Source: Gymnopus androsaceus JB14 (Eukaryota; Basidiomycota; Agaricomycetes; Agaricales; Omphalotaceae). From it: a DNA stretch of 64,000 bases. The notes under the pieces are model-generated. The model saw only the letters and a list, made by a program, of their open reading frames with translations, ran no database searches and had not been told where the DNA came from. A program made the position numbers and the translations under genes. Below are positions 1 to 10,942 of the stretch, piece after piece. The DNA lies in contig ML769649.1 of the NCBI GenBank assembly GCA_009733575.1, forward strand, positions 1 through 64,000, in the 5' to 3' direction. Position 1 is the first letter of the stretch. Each line of letters opens with the position of its first letter.

Positions 1-600
1 GTGAATGGTGCAGGTTATGAAAGTCCACTCCGAGTAGCAGTATCAATGGGTCATGAAGCTATTGTCAAGCTCCTTCTAGGACATGGAGCTGAAGTGAATG
101 GTGCAGGTTATGAAAGTCCACTCCGAGTAGCAGTATCAATGGGTCATGAAGCTATTGCAAGAATGCTACTTGAAAATGGAGCTGATGCCAATGCAGTACA
201 CTATGCAAGCACCTGTCTTTATGTAGCAGCATTTCACGGGCATGAAGCTTTTGTCAACCTCCTTCTAGAAAATGGAGCTGATGTGAATGGTGCAGGTCAT
301 GCAAGTCCACTTCAAGCAGCCACTTTGATCGGTCATGAAGCTATTGTGAGAACACTACTTGAAAATGGAGCTGATATCAATGCAGGCGGTGGAAGATATG
401 AAAGTCCACTCCAAGCAGCAGCATCAATGGGTCGTGAAGCTATTGTGAGAACGCTACTTCAAAAAGAAGCTGAGAGATCGATGGTCCATTTCATAGCTTC
501 TATGCCCGTGGCAGCAGCATTTCTCCGTCGGCGTTTTGCCTTTGCTGGGGCCGGAGCCTCAGCAGTGCCAGACGATTCCATGAATGATAAAGAAAAATAA
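1..600 (+). CDS. Ankyrin-repeat protein, 3' part (truncated by window edge)
   Basis: Open from the window edge to a TAA at 598-600. About five ankyrin repeats are visible, each with the helix-turn-helix core around GHEAIVKLLL or GHEAIVRTLLENGAD. Most units are 31 residues, two shorter than the usual 33; the last is 33. A tail of about 45 residues follows, with a hydrophobic Ala/Phe-rich stretch (VAAAFLRRRFAFAGAGAS) and no further repeats. The first base triplet is GTG, so the true start lies upstream of the window. In fungi such repeats usually form the C-terminal sensor of NACHT/NLR-type proteins; that assignment is inference, as no NACHT is in view. Positions 1-64 and 94-157 are identical at DNA level, implying recent unit duplication or gene conversion. 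Confidence 0.85.
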   Translation: MNGAGYESPLRVAVSMGHEAIVKLLLGHGAEVNGAGYESPLRVAVSMGHEAIARMLLENGADANAVHYASTCLYVAAFHGHEAFVNLLLENGADVNGAGHASPLQAATLIGHEAIVRTLLENGADINAGGGRYESPLQAAASMGREAIVRTLLQKEAERSMVHFIASMPVAAAFLRRRFAFAGAGASAVPDDSMNDKEK

Positions 601-1160
601 TAACGAGTGTTGAAAGAGAGAAGAATAAACGTAGCAGACGCTTTTCGGCACGTTGTTACTCAATGTGATGCTATGTGACTATCTGTGACAAATTCAAGTT
701 CTTTACGATTTTTAGGTTTTTTAGAAAATGTACGTTTTACTGTGAATCACCCTATTGATTCGTAGATCTGCTACATCCTTTTCTTCTTCTTGAGGTCTCT
801 AAAAATATCTACTTAAAAATTAAAATTATTAGCAGAATAAGTACTGTATAGTTATTACTGAGATCAGCTCAAAATTACCACTGTTAACTTCATCCAAAGT
901 GTCTTAGCTTGTTAAATTTTTCCGCTCCCATTACGGATCCTCTCCAAGTCAACTAATCATTATTGGTAGGCACTGTGAGGACAAAATCATAATGATTAAC
1001 TTATCTGTAGCGGCAGAAAATGAGCCCAGTGAGAAATTGGGCGGAGTCGATGAAAGTAGTGCATTGTACACCACTGGCATAATCCATTCATTGCGATCTG
1101 GAGATTTGAGGGTGTATTCCCAACCTGTATATCAATCAGTCTATCAGAAATATCCAGAAC
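601..1160. other. Intergenic, AT-rich, one end of a direct repeat
   Basis: No convincing gene. The stretch 721-754 is repeated in the same orientation at 1990-2023, on the far side of the Harbinger-like pseudogene. A 61-codon open frame at 992-1177 has no recognisable motif and overlaps the likely decayed 3' part of the transposase, so it is not called. Confidence 0.5.
721..754 (+). repeat. 34-bp direct repeat, left copy (pair at 1990-2023)
   Basis: The 34 bases at 721-754 recur unchanged at 1990-2023 in the same orientation. They bracket the Harbinger-type remnant at a distance of about 0.4 kb on the left and 0.1 kb on the right. They may be sub-terminal sequence of the element or of a nested MITE; no matching inverted repeat was seen. 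Confidence 0.6.
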
Positions 1161-1167
1161 AGATTAT

Positions 1168-1875
1168 CTATACCTGAAGGTTCTGGTTGAGGCCATAGTT
1201 TGCCTTCCGGGTGTAATACCCATCTCCCTGGTGCCCAGGACGCTTGTAAAGTACTACAATTGTCCCATCATACATCAGCCATCCTTCACTCCAAAGTCCA
1301 TCTATACCGGAGTGCTCCCGCATCCACTCCTTCTCTTTCTCCTTCTCCTCATCAGTTAGAGGCCTTACAAATAAGTCATGCAGGCCATCAACAGCTTCAA
1401 AACAATGCTCTGTATACTTTTCAACTGCGCCTTCTGAACACCCAAACACATGTGCAATTGCCCGGACACTGGCGGCACTTCCATAATGTCCAAGCCTGAA
1501 GAGAGTAACTGCAAGCTGCTCATCAACTGGTGCCTGCGGTTGGTTCGAGTTGTTCAGAAAAATAGGATGATCCTCAATCATTGCAAGGATAAAGTCAAAT
1601 ATGTGTGGTGAAACGCGAACCATGCTTGTAAATCGGTGATGATGTGCAGGATCTTCATAATACTGCCATAAAAGCCCTAGTTGGGATGATTTAGGAACAT
1701 GTTCCCGCTGTCAAAGGTATCAAGTTGTTTTGAGCTCAGCAAGAGTCTTGAGATCAGTCAGTAACTGCTCCCATTCCTCTTCAGCATCCTCTGGAGGCAA
1801 AGACCAGGTGCCCCGAAGGAGCATATGAATCATATATGCCCGTATACACTTTGAACGATAGCTTGGACTAGGCAT
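1168..1875 (-). pseudogene. Harbinger/PIF-type DDE transposase, N-terminal half, broken
   Basis: Read on the minus strand from an ATG at 1875. The frame runs to 1168 except for two in-frame TGA codons at 1720-1722 and 1711-1713. The protein has the helix-turn-helix-like region (SVRAIAHVFGCSEGAVEKY) and the first catalytic Asp of the DDE_Tnp_4 family in MYDGTIVVLYKRPGHQG, followed by YYTRKANYGLN. The frame then stops after NLQV. The second and third catalytic acids are not found downstream, so the C-terminal half is missing or unreadable. Both TGA codons lie where CGA (Arg) would continue the frame, consistent with C-to-T decay. Remnant of a class II transposon; family assignment is from motif recognition. 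Confidence 0.75.
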
Positions 1876-1989
1876 TATCACCGAAAGGTGACCGAAAGAG
1901 GCTTGGATGGACTGTTGAATGTGATCGGAGACTGATAAGAATTATGGCGTGACATTTGAGTGACGAATTTTACATTTGATTTACGTTCT

Positions 1990-2023
1990 TTAGAAAATGT
2001 ACGTTTTACTGTGAATCACCCTA
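1990..2023 (+). repeat. 34-bp direct repeat, right copy
   Basis: Second copy of the sequence at 721-754, same orientation, just beyond the start codon side of the Harbinger-type pseudogene. Confidence 0.6.
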
Positions 2024-2880
2024 ATATATGAACATTTTATAACCTTCCCAGCTCAATCAGATCAAGTATCAGGCGAGATTGCATACGCAGTTATCTGCTG
2101 AAGGCTGCGAGTTCGACGTTAGACCCACTTAGAGTTATTTCTTTTTTGGATGTGCTACTTTCCCTCCTACGATCACAATAGCAGCATGAGTCTAACGAAG
2201 TTCACATACGCTCCCTCCGCACTAGTCTCCCTCCTGCCCATCCCATTATCACCATACCATCAACAAGCTCCAATTACCACACCGCCTACGTCCCAGCTCT
2301 CCTCCTCAAACCCACCCAAGTGTGCTCCGCTGCCCCTGCCAGGACCAATTCAAACGTTCAAGCCCCGACCTTTGAGCTCACACCGTCAGTCGACAGTATT
2401 GAGCCAACGTTAATGTGCACGGCGAGCGGAGTCGATGAGGTTTCCTTTGTGCCCTCCCGGTTGGATCTGAGTAGAGAGGTACAGATTGCAGATTGAGAAG
2501 AATCAGAATCGTGTCCACCAGCTCCGCCAGCCACCGCCTCCTAGCATGGAGTCTATGCTCACTGACATAGTGTGATGCGTTAACGGACGAGAATGAATTG
2601 AGAGGATTCATGTTCAAGCGATAGCGACGAAAAGGTATAGGGTGGTGAAGAAGAAAATCGCTTAAAAGAAGTAGGCCTCTGAATCAGACAGTGTATCTCA
2701 GAATGAGAGTGCAACACGTACTTGAATATTTCTGAACAGCGAAACGTCGGACGCAGCTTCATTCATTCGCGACTGTTCTTTGCCATCGGCGAGCAAATGT
2801 CTGTGGAAAGACGGCGGTCCCTTCGGAAGACCGACTCTTTGGGACAACTACAGAGTATATTAGAACGAGGACCCAGTCCA
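2024..2880. other. No recognisable gene
   Basis: Several short open frames exist on both strands (2150-2413 plus, 2378-2617 and 2580-2762 minus), but none has a recognisable domain or exon pattern. The plus-strand frame is Pro/Ser-rich and low in information. Confidence 0.4.
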
Positions 2881-3542
2881 TCATAAACGAAAACACTCAC
2901 GTCTTTGCGTTCCTTTTTGGTTCGTTTCGATGAAGAAGTGGGTTTTTAGATGAGATACAAAAAGTTCATGCATCTTGCTCGGCTTTGAAGGCGGTAGTGG
3001 AACTCGAGGCTTTTTCTTTATGACATGTTTCTCAATCCTCCTCATCTCGTTCCCCACCATTCGTGTCATTCGGTTCAATGTCACCTTATCCCGCTGTAGG
3101 ACAAATTTAAGTCGTTTGACCCCTCTTGTCAAGCCAGGTCCTCCCTTGCGCGTTGGTTTCCGAATTTGCAGAGTTACGTTCGTTCTTCGTAAGCTCCTCC
3201 GCCCCCTGAAATATCTGATTCGCTTCCATCCTAAGCTCCCTTTGCTGCTCTCCATCTCTCTCCTGCGCCCATTCGAAAAGGATTTCATTCATTTTCCCTT
3301 CAAGCTCTCCCATCCTTTTCGCGCTGCTGAAACGATTCTTTCTTGGGTTTCAACTTTTTCTTTTTTTCGCGTTTCAAAGGAGTCGTAAAAGAGGAATGTA
3401 AAATAGTGTCGGTGGCGGAGGAGGCGAATCTCGAGAAAGGATATGGAAAAGAGAGTCGCGGGGTGGAAGTTATCGGAGTTGTTGGTGCTGATAATAACGA
3501 GCGATATAATGAGCGTGCAGTCGGGCCATAAATCCAATGCAT
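2881..3542 (-). CDS. Possible small nuclear-encoded mitochondrial protein (uncertain, may be broken)
   Basis: Three overlapping minus-strand frames look protein-like in succession, as if joined by introns or frameshifts. The first starts at 3542 with a Ser/Arg-rich amphipathic leader (ARSLYRSLLSAP, RFASSAT) resembling a mitochondrial targeting peptide and then a Lys-rich stretch. The second, around 3313-3107, is an acidic/basic coiled-coil-like segment (MNEILFEWAQERDGEQQREL). The third, 3120-2881, has RRIEKHVIKKKPRVPLPPSKPSK. An A7/A5 homopolymer-rich stretch near 3350-3365 could hide an indel. No family was recognised. It would be transcribed divergently from the M20 gene. Confidence 0.25.
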
Positions 3543-3818
3543 CTAGTCTGCATCTAGTTGTGGTCGCGGAAGATAGCAGGAGTAATCTTATCTTTCCAGA
3601 TTTGTATATGAGCGCCTACATAGATCATTTCGCCACGGCGAAAGAGCGCCTACTAGCGTTCTTCTTCCTTCCCATGCTCACAAAGGCAATTCCGCGCTGC
3701 TTGGTCCTTCAACTTCTCGGCATTACATGCCTTCCGCCGCCCGGCAAATCTCTCCCAATGTGTATAAAAGGCTCGCATGATACTTATATGATTCTTTCCA
3801 CTTGCCCTCATCCGCAAT

Positions 3819-6278
3819 ATGGATAGCAAAGTTTCCGAAAGCCCATCCAACTGGGTCATGACGCGTCCAAGGTCTCGATATCACCTTTACGCACTCCTCC
3901 TCATCCCTTGTCTTCTACTTGGTTCTCTTGCTGGACACAGGCGCTACTACTATGCTATCTCCAACCCAGACATCGACTTTAGCGCTTCTTCCTGCGCTCA
4001 GGTCGATGCACTGTACCCCCAGAGCTCCAAGAATACAGACCTTTGGGAAGAGTTTGGTCAAATGCTCGGGACAGACGAGTTTAAAGAGCTGGCAATTGGA
4101 AAACTGAGTGGGTTGATACAGATTCCGTGAGACTCAGCCTGCTTTCCTTACGATTTACAATGTACTAACATCTGCATAGTTCCGAATCTTACGACAACAT
4201 GCCACCGCCAGGCCAAGACCCACGATGGGAGACAATGGGTCTTGTACATGATTATTTGGCGGCGGAGTTTCCCCTGATGTGCGTTACTGCAATTTCTAAC
4301 GAGTCTGTTTACAAATCTATTGTATTCTCAGTAACAAAACCTTGTCTCTTGCCAAAGTAAACACTTATGGGCTCATATACGAATGGACTGGGACAAACTC
4401 TTCTCTCAAGCCATATATTCTCGCTGCTCATCAAGGTATTACTTGTCTCTTCATTTACCCCATTCGGTACTTACTAGCACTTTGATAGACGTTGTTCCTG
4501 TCAACCCCGAAACTGTCTCTACCTGGACACATCCGCCCTACTCTGGCTTTTTCGATGGGGAAAACATCTGGGGTCGAGGCGCATCAGACGATAAAGCCAG
4601 TTTGACAGCCATTATGCTGACACTGGAGACGCTGATTGAGAAGGAGTGGACGCCCGAGAGAACAATCGTGCTCGCGTTTGGATTTGATGAGGAGGCTAGC
4701 GGGATTTATGTAAGTAATGGTTTGATTATTCGCACTCTCATCAACTAATTTCCATACCAGGGGGCAAAGTATCTCGGTAAAGCTCTTGAAGAGACTTATG
4801 GTAGAGATGCGTTTGCATTTATTGTTGACGAAGGAGGTGTGTGCATCTCTATCTACACAGAGAAAGCGCTGACGGATGATTGCCTTTTGAACAGGAGGAT
4901 TCAAAGACGTCTATGGAACCATCTTTGCTACTCCCGGTGTTGCAGAGAAAGGACACGCCGATATCAAGTTGGAAGTAACATCACCTGGAGGTCATTCGAG
5001 TGTTCCCCCAGTTCATACGGTATGATACTCTTTTTAATTGGTCCTATGTCTGCTTAGTTCCGTTGACAGACAATCGGATACCTTGCATCGCTTATTACGG
5101 AGTTCGAGAAAAACCCATACCCCGTTGAGCTCGTGAGCGTTGACCTTTCTGTATTTCTTGTCAGATTCATCTTCATCCCGTATTATAGGCCCGAGACACC
5201 GTTCCCTACGATAACCTCGTCTGCATGGCCGCACATAGCCGTGACATTCCTCACTCCCTCAAACGCGCCATATTCCGCTCCGGTCACTCCAATGCCGCCT
5301 TGCATCGAGTCGAAAAGGATTTCGTGCTACAAGACAAATTCTATTCCAGTCTCGTCGGGACGACGCAGGCAGTGGATATCGTTTCTGGAGGGGTCAAGTC
5401 AAATGCGTTGCCGGAGAGTGCATTTGCGATTATTAACCATCGGATTAATACTCTTAGGTATTGCCCTTGTTGTTTCTTTTCCGATAATGCGACTGACCAA
5501 GCGTTTTATTGACAGCTCAGTAAACGAAACCGCCGCACGCGACACACAGACTATTACTTCCCTCGCCCAGTCGCTCGGCCTCACTCTCAAAGCGTTTGGG
5601 GAAGACGTCATTCCCGAGTCTTTCTACACCACCTCTCATTGCTCTTCTCAATCCTCCTCAGCATCATCATCAAAGGGCCACATCGAACTCTCGCTCGCAT
5701 TTAACCATGAGCTCGAACCAGCTCCACGTACGCCGACTTCAGGGAAAGAAAGCAAGCCATGGGACTTTTTGAGTGGAACGATCAAAGCGACGTATTATTC
5801 TCATCGGGCCCAAGGAATCAAGGCTGAAACGACCGTGACCGAGGGGGATGATGTCAACTCCGACGTTGAGGAGAAGAAAATTATCGTTAGCCCAGGAATG
5901 TCGACAGGGAATACGGGTGAGGCTTCGCTTCTGAGATTTAACGATTACTAATTTGAAATTCTTTTTTTCTAAATCACTCGCCAGACACCAAATATTACTG
6001 GAATCTTACTCGACACATCTTCCGATACAACCACAAAAAACGCGGCGTATGGAAGCGAGATTGCAACCGGCGTGCATACGGTTAACGAGAGTGAGTTTTT
6101 GTTTCATTGAAAATTTGCTTCTCTCGAGTTCCATTCGTTCATTCGTGGTTTCTCTCTGACCTCCCTTGCGTGAAAACTGACTACATTTCCTGTAGATATT
6201 CCTCTAGACCACTACCTCGAAATCATCAGGTTTTTCACCACGTTGATAATGAATGCAGATGAGGCGGAGGTGTTTTGA
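3819..6278 (+). CDS. M20 family Gly-Xaa carboxypeptidase (CPS1-like), copy 1, one frameshift
   Basis: Vacuolar metallopeptidase that releases C-terminal residues from peptides. Eleven exons are supported by GT-AG signals and by phase: 3819-4126, 4180-4278, 4332-4435, 4489-4709, 4761-4836, 4895-5019, 5070-5132, 5189-5457, 5516-5916, 5985-6090, 6196-6278. An N-terminal signal anchor (LLLIPCLLLGSLAG) fits a type II vacuolar enzyme. Zinc-site motifs are AHQDVVPV, GRGASDDK, FGFDEEASG and DEGG. The frame is consistent across all exons except for six As at 6035-6040 where the paralogue at 55 kb has five. The extra A ends the protein early and removes about 30 residues including the NIPLDHYLEIIRFF tail. 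Without it the protein would be 617 residues. It may be a genuine frameshift or a homopolymer error. Confidence 0.85.
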
Positions 6279-6642
6279 CTTTGAACAGCGGCTGACCGCC
6301 ATGTAGTATTGTGTACTGCGTAACTGAGTTGTATACTATGTTGTAAAGTAAGTAAAGTTGAGTGCCCTAAATGTCAAATCATCGACAAGAGGTCTCGCTA
6401 AGCTGTTTAGAAAACGAAATAAGGGACGGGAAATATCTATTGACAGCACAATCCGGAGGAACTTCGAGGCAATGTTGAGGTAATGAGTGAAATCTGGGTC
6501 CAAATTTCGAACTAGTGCCAGAACATTTCAGGATGAAGCAATCTCTATATCTCTGACGCGTCGTGACTCTTGACTTCCTGGAAAAGGCTGGAAAATATCA
6601 AGTGGCCGAGTATTCAAATTTCTGGATTATAGCCCCTTTTCA

Positions 6643-6652
6643 ATATAAAGGT
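6643..6652 (+). promoter_or_regulatory. TATA-like box upstream of the kinase gene
   Basis: AATATAAAGG lies about 40 bases before the ATG at 6692 and precedes a pyrimidine-rich leader. Position and sequence fit a fungal TATA element; no experimental support. Confidence 0.35.
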
Positions 6653-6691
6653 GTCATTTTCTACGCTCTAAACCTAAACCACCATCTCAAC

Positions 6692-8229
6692 ATGGACGTT
6701 GACCCTTGGCTCGGTGTAAGCATCAACTTGGATGCCCTCCAGAGTATCATTTGCCAGGTTTTCCGTGTATCTCCCCACGAACTTGGACAACCAATTCCTA
6801 TTGGCTCCCAACAGTTTAAAAACTACGCCCAGGTTTACTCTTTCCAGTTTGCACCCTCTTGTGACGCTCAGACTCATAGTGTCGTTGCTCGTTTGGTATT
6901 ACCAGTCAAACCACTCTTTAAAACTGAAAATGAAGTCGCTGCTATGGACTTTGTACGAAGTAATTATCCAAACATTATCAGAGTAAAGCTGGATTTTAAT
7001 ACTGCTTCGTATAGATCATACTACGCTACCTGTCCCAAAGGTCTATGCGTATTGCTCGGATTCCAATAATCCAGTAGGCGTTGAATGGATCATTATGGAG
7101 CATATGCCCGGTGTCGAGTTACGAGATGGCTGGGATGAACTCGATTTCGCCCAAAAACGGACGCTTGCTTTGGATCTCGTCGATCTTTACGACCAGCTCT
7201 CCAGACTCAAAGCAGACGGCTGTGGTGGGATTTATCACAAGGTCATCAACTCGGAAGATTCTTCTATGTCTGGCACTTCCAGCAGCAGGTCTCTGCGGTG
7301 GTCGTCCTTGTCTCCGGAATCCTTACGTGCTTTGAGAAGCCACTGTAACCACAAAGTTACTATCAAGAACCAGTACGAGCTTGGACCTCTCAATGATATA
7401 TCTCTCGTAAACTATCGTCTTACGGTTCCTTCTCCTTCCCAAACAATGCCCATCTTCACATCAGAGGAATATGTCAAACTCATCGCTTTCAACGGTAATC
7501 CCCCTACTAGGTCAGCCTATGATCTACCTACTCGAGAAAAATGTGTCGAACTCTTCCAGAGTATCTACAAACTTTACCCCAATTCCACTGTTTTTGGGCC
7601 TTCTGCAGATGCTCGCAAATTTTGCTTTTCTCATGGTGATTTACACGACGGCAATATACTCATTGACCCCGATCTGGTACCATCACAGGTATTATTGACT
7701 GGGAATCGGCTGCCTTTCGCCCATTATGGGCAGAGGTCTGCGGTGTGCGGTGGTTCGAAGAGGATCGTCAGCGATTCATAATTGGCTCTGATGATCCCGG
7801 AAACTTTGAAGATGATACTGATCCTGAGGATGTGCGATTACGTGCGTTCTTTCGTACAGAGCTACACAAGAGGAACACGGAATTGTATTCTGCTTTCGTT
7901 GGGGGCGTTGAGCTACGTGCTGTGGTTCATGCTGCGGTGGATGATCCACGTCCTATTGGTGAGACGGATATTTTTCTCAGTCGGTATTATAGGCTGGGGT
8001 ATTGGGAGGAGAGAAGAGGGCCGTTCCCGTGGGATATGAATGCGTGGCGGCACAGGCGAATGGATCTGGATGAAATGCTTATGGTATGTCGTCGTACTTC
8101 GAGTCTCGTCTTTATGAACACTACTGATTCCGCTTACACATAACTCGTACTAAGAAACAGGAGAAGCTTCTAGAGTCGCTGAACGGTGAGGAAATGGAGG
8201 GTAATGTGAGCCGTGGAAGTTCTGAATAA
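6692..8229 (+). pseudogene. Aminoglycoside phosphotransferase-like (APH) kinase, one frameshift
   Basis: APH/choline-kinase fold protein of the kind expanded in basidiomycetes; substrate unknown. The start at ATG 6692 is preferred because the upstream in-frame extension matches non-coding sequence also present beside the second M20 copy. Exon 1 ends near 6960; a short intron joins it to HTTLPVPKVYAYC near 7020. Visible motifs: nucleotide-binding lobe (EVAAMDFV), MEHMPGVEL, and the catalytic loop FSHGDLHDGNIL. The metal-binding IIDWESAAFRPLW follows in a different frame: one base appears lost at about 7671-7676. The last intron is 8094-8160 and the final exon ends at 8229. Without repair the product stops shortly after the catalytic loop. 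Either a recent pseudogene or a sequencing error. Confidence 0.8.
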
Positions 8230-8573
8230 CAACTAGTCGTGGTCGACAGTTGGCAGTCACTCTTTCAGGCTAATCCCAGGCATCTCGATATTGACAGAGA
8301 TGTAATATAGTTACAGGAAAATTAGCTTAAACCGTTGTGCCCATGAAAATGTCAGAAATATCCTGTTTACAGTATGCAAAAGTCAACTCTTCAAGGAGAG
8401 GTGTAGTGAGGCAGGATGAGATATGTACACCTTGACCCGTCATTCTATAGCAGAAGACTGTGAGCGAGCTTAACACAGAGAAAGATATGGATATGCTGTT
8501 GCCAGTAAACCCGGGGAAATCGTTTCTCCTTAGACTGTGATTCGGCAGTAGATCGATAGCAAGATAGACGAGG
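8230..8573. other. Intergenic, nothing recognised
   Basis: Between the convergent ends of the kinase gene and the F-box pseudogene; no gene, RNA or repeat recognised. Confidence 0.5.
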
Positions 8574-9249
8574 CTATAGTATATTCATGCTGACAATTGG
8601 GCCATGACCATCTCTGAACCCATTATAGATTATCTTCAGTGAGGTCAGTTGTTCCAAGGGTAGTCCCAGCGACTCTAGAATAGGAATATGGTTGAATCGG
8701 ATTTGAACGGCTGTAGCTTGAGCGCCGTCGAAAAGACTTCGACCTTGGGAGCGATTACCGTGTCGCCAAAGGAATAGATAATTAAAAAAACACTTCTTCC
8801 AATATAGGAAGGGAAGAAGGTGGTGAATGGAGGATAGGACTAAGGAAATGATGAGGGATTCCCCACGAGAGCTAGCATCGTGCCAGCGAAACGAGTATTT
8901 GTCGAGAAAACAAGAAAGCTCGAAGATTTCAGAAAGAATCTCCAGCGGGACTCGTCGAATGGGTGCCCGGATTTTACGGAGTGAAGCAATCACTGCCAAT
9001 CTCGATAAGCTTCAAATCTTTTTGGCGCCTCAATTGGGAGATTTGAGCCTCCCTGGCACTTTCAATCTGACCTTCGAGATCCTCTGTCTGCGTTTCCGTT
9101 TCCGAAATTTGAGTTCGAAGGAAGGATATGTCGCTTGGTTCAAGCCTTATTGGCTCTTCGATACGAGGTTGGGATAGATAGTGGGACATTTTGAGTGGAA
9201 TGAAGCCGAGGGAAGAATAATTTTGACACAAGAACGGAAGAAGTGGCAA
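8574..9249 (-). pseudogene. F-box protein pseudogene
   Basis: The minus strand first encodes a coiled-coil lead (ISETETQTEDLEGQIESARE) and then, in another frame, the fungal F-box core IRAPIRRVPLEILSEIFELS. The frame change is explained by about 10 extra bases (a near-duplication) around 8990-9000, which separates KLIEI from ASLRKIRAP. After the F-box the expected leucine-rich part is unreadable. F-box proteins recruit substrates to SCF ubiquitin ligases and are highly expanded in Agaricomycetes. Broken by at least one frameshift. Confidence 0.7.
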
Positions 9250-9502
9250 AACGTCAAAGCGTCCGGACGAGAACCGCTTTCGAAAGTTTGTTCACGAGAG
9301 CCGAATGATGATTGTCCGTCTGCTGTCTCCTTCAAACTTCAAACCTTTGTTATAAAGATAGGGAATAATCTTGGAGCATTACAGCACCCGCACTGCAATA
9401 ACTTGGTGCCAAAAAAATCCAACAAAAATAGACTGATAATTATGGGATCTGTACTGTACTTGTAAGCATAACCCGAGACGGCACGGAGTCGCATGTAGCG
9501 TT

Positions 9503-10942
9503 TTAATCAAATTGGCGCTGTCTGTAATGTTCTCTCGGTGTTTTAGGCATGGTAATTATCGTCTAAAACAGTCAATGAGTAAATAAATATCACAGAGAAA
9601 TAGTGAGCGTACATGATAATTATGTTCTGGCACCCCACTAGGAAGCTTGAACTCCATCTTGCGAATGAGAGTAGAGAGGATCGTTCCCAGCTGGAGGTAC
9701 GCGAACTAGAATCGGAAAAGATCTAGCCAGGATAACGCGACAACAAGAGAAAAAAACTTCACCTGTTCACCAATACACCTATGCCTCCCAGTTCCAAACC
9801 CCTTACTCACTGCACCAAACCCAAAGTCGATCTTCTCACCAGCCTCGTCAGTATACTCCTTCAACGCCATTATCGCTACACCCTCGGGTTCGTTATACCT
9901 CGAAGGCTCCCACTTGTTCGGGTTCTTCAATATCGCAGGGTCCATTTGCGCAAAGAGGGGTGAAGCAAGGACGACGTGGCCTTTTGGTACAATCTAGGTT
10001 CCTTCCGACTTTGAGTTGGGAGAAGCGAGAGTAGGCGGGACGGGGACGTCGTCGCGAACTGTGCGCATGATGCTGTGGATTGGAGGGTGTACGCGGAGGG
10101 TTTCTCGGATGACAGAGTCCAAGGCGGGAAGATCACGGAGGTCTTCATAGGCGATGGGACGGAATTTGCCAGGTTCGCCGTTGACACCAAAGTGTTTTAC
10201 TTGTTCTTGATATAGGGCCTCGCTAAAAACAGTCATTAGTTATTTGGCATTCAATAAAAGAGAGAAGCCCACGCGACGTCCTCTCTATCAGCCAAATGCG
10301 ATAGAGCCCATGAACCGGTTGCGGAACTGGTGTGTTGGCCGGCGATGAGAAGAGCGATCATGCGATTTCGTGGTCCTTGAGAGCTTTACTGGAACGGTAT
10401 TTCTGGTCCAAGAGGGCGGCGATCGTGTCGTGGTCGCGCTAACAGACAGATACAGTGAGCACAAAACAGACATGAGAGCCCAATAGAGCATAACGCACCT
10501 GTCCCGATCCTCCAGCTCTCGTCTTCTGAATATACTCTACGTAAAAGTCGCTCATCTTCTTCTGTGCCCTGTCTCTCGGTAGATTCGGGAACATGAACGT
10601 GAATCCACCATCCAAATGCGTTTAAATCTGTGCGAAACTCGTGTTTATAACCTCGCTCCCTTGAAGTGTATGCGAGGCTGTGAGAATTGTGATTTCGGAA
10701 AGAACTTTGACAGACTCGAAGGAGCCCCAGGCGGTTATGTCGTTGGATTGGTATGCGGAGAACGAAGCGTCGGAGGAAATGAATTCTTCGACTTCGTCTT
10801 CAATCATGCCAACGTAGGCACGGAAGTTGTCGGTTGAAAGATCAACTTTGACAAACTTTTAAGATGAACGTCGTATTAGCGCGTGTTCACCTTGGCCTGG
10901 CAAGCAGATGGGGTCGTTTCCATACTCTATGGCGGAACCAAC
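9503..10942 (-). pseudogene. ERG11: CYP51 (lanosterol 14-alpha-demethylase) pseudogene, copy A, 5' end missing
   Basis: Sterol demethylase of ergosterol synthesis. Visible on the minus strand: IRETLRVHPPIHSIMRTVRD (ETLR of helix K), [22 protein letters not shown], the haem loop [12 protein letters not shown], and after a short intron the C-terminus MPKTPREHYRQRQFD ending at 9503. Homology starts only at [10 protein letters not shown] near 10942; the membrane anchor and first exon are replaced by sequence shared with copies B and C. Lesions include about 8 bases lost around 10352 (before the helix I AGQHTSS equivalent), loss of bases in the exon-2 end near 10910, and loss of the residues between GAVSKG and FGTGR. 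Not functional. Confidence 0.85.

Noticed and set aside
992..1177. 61-codon plus-strand frame
   Set aside because: No motif, overlaps the tail of the Harbinger remnant on the other strand.
6563..6691. Earlier start for the kinase gene at 6563
   Set aside because: The same DNA lies beside the second M20 copy without a kinase, and a TATA-like box falls inside it; ATG 6692 is better.
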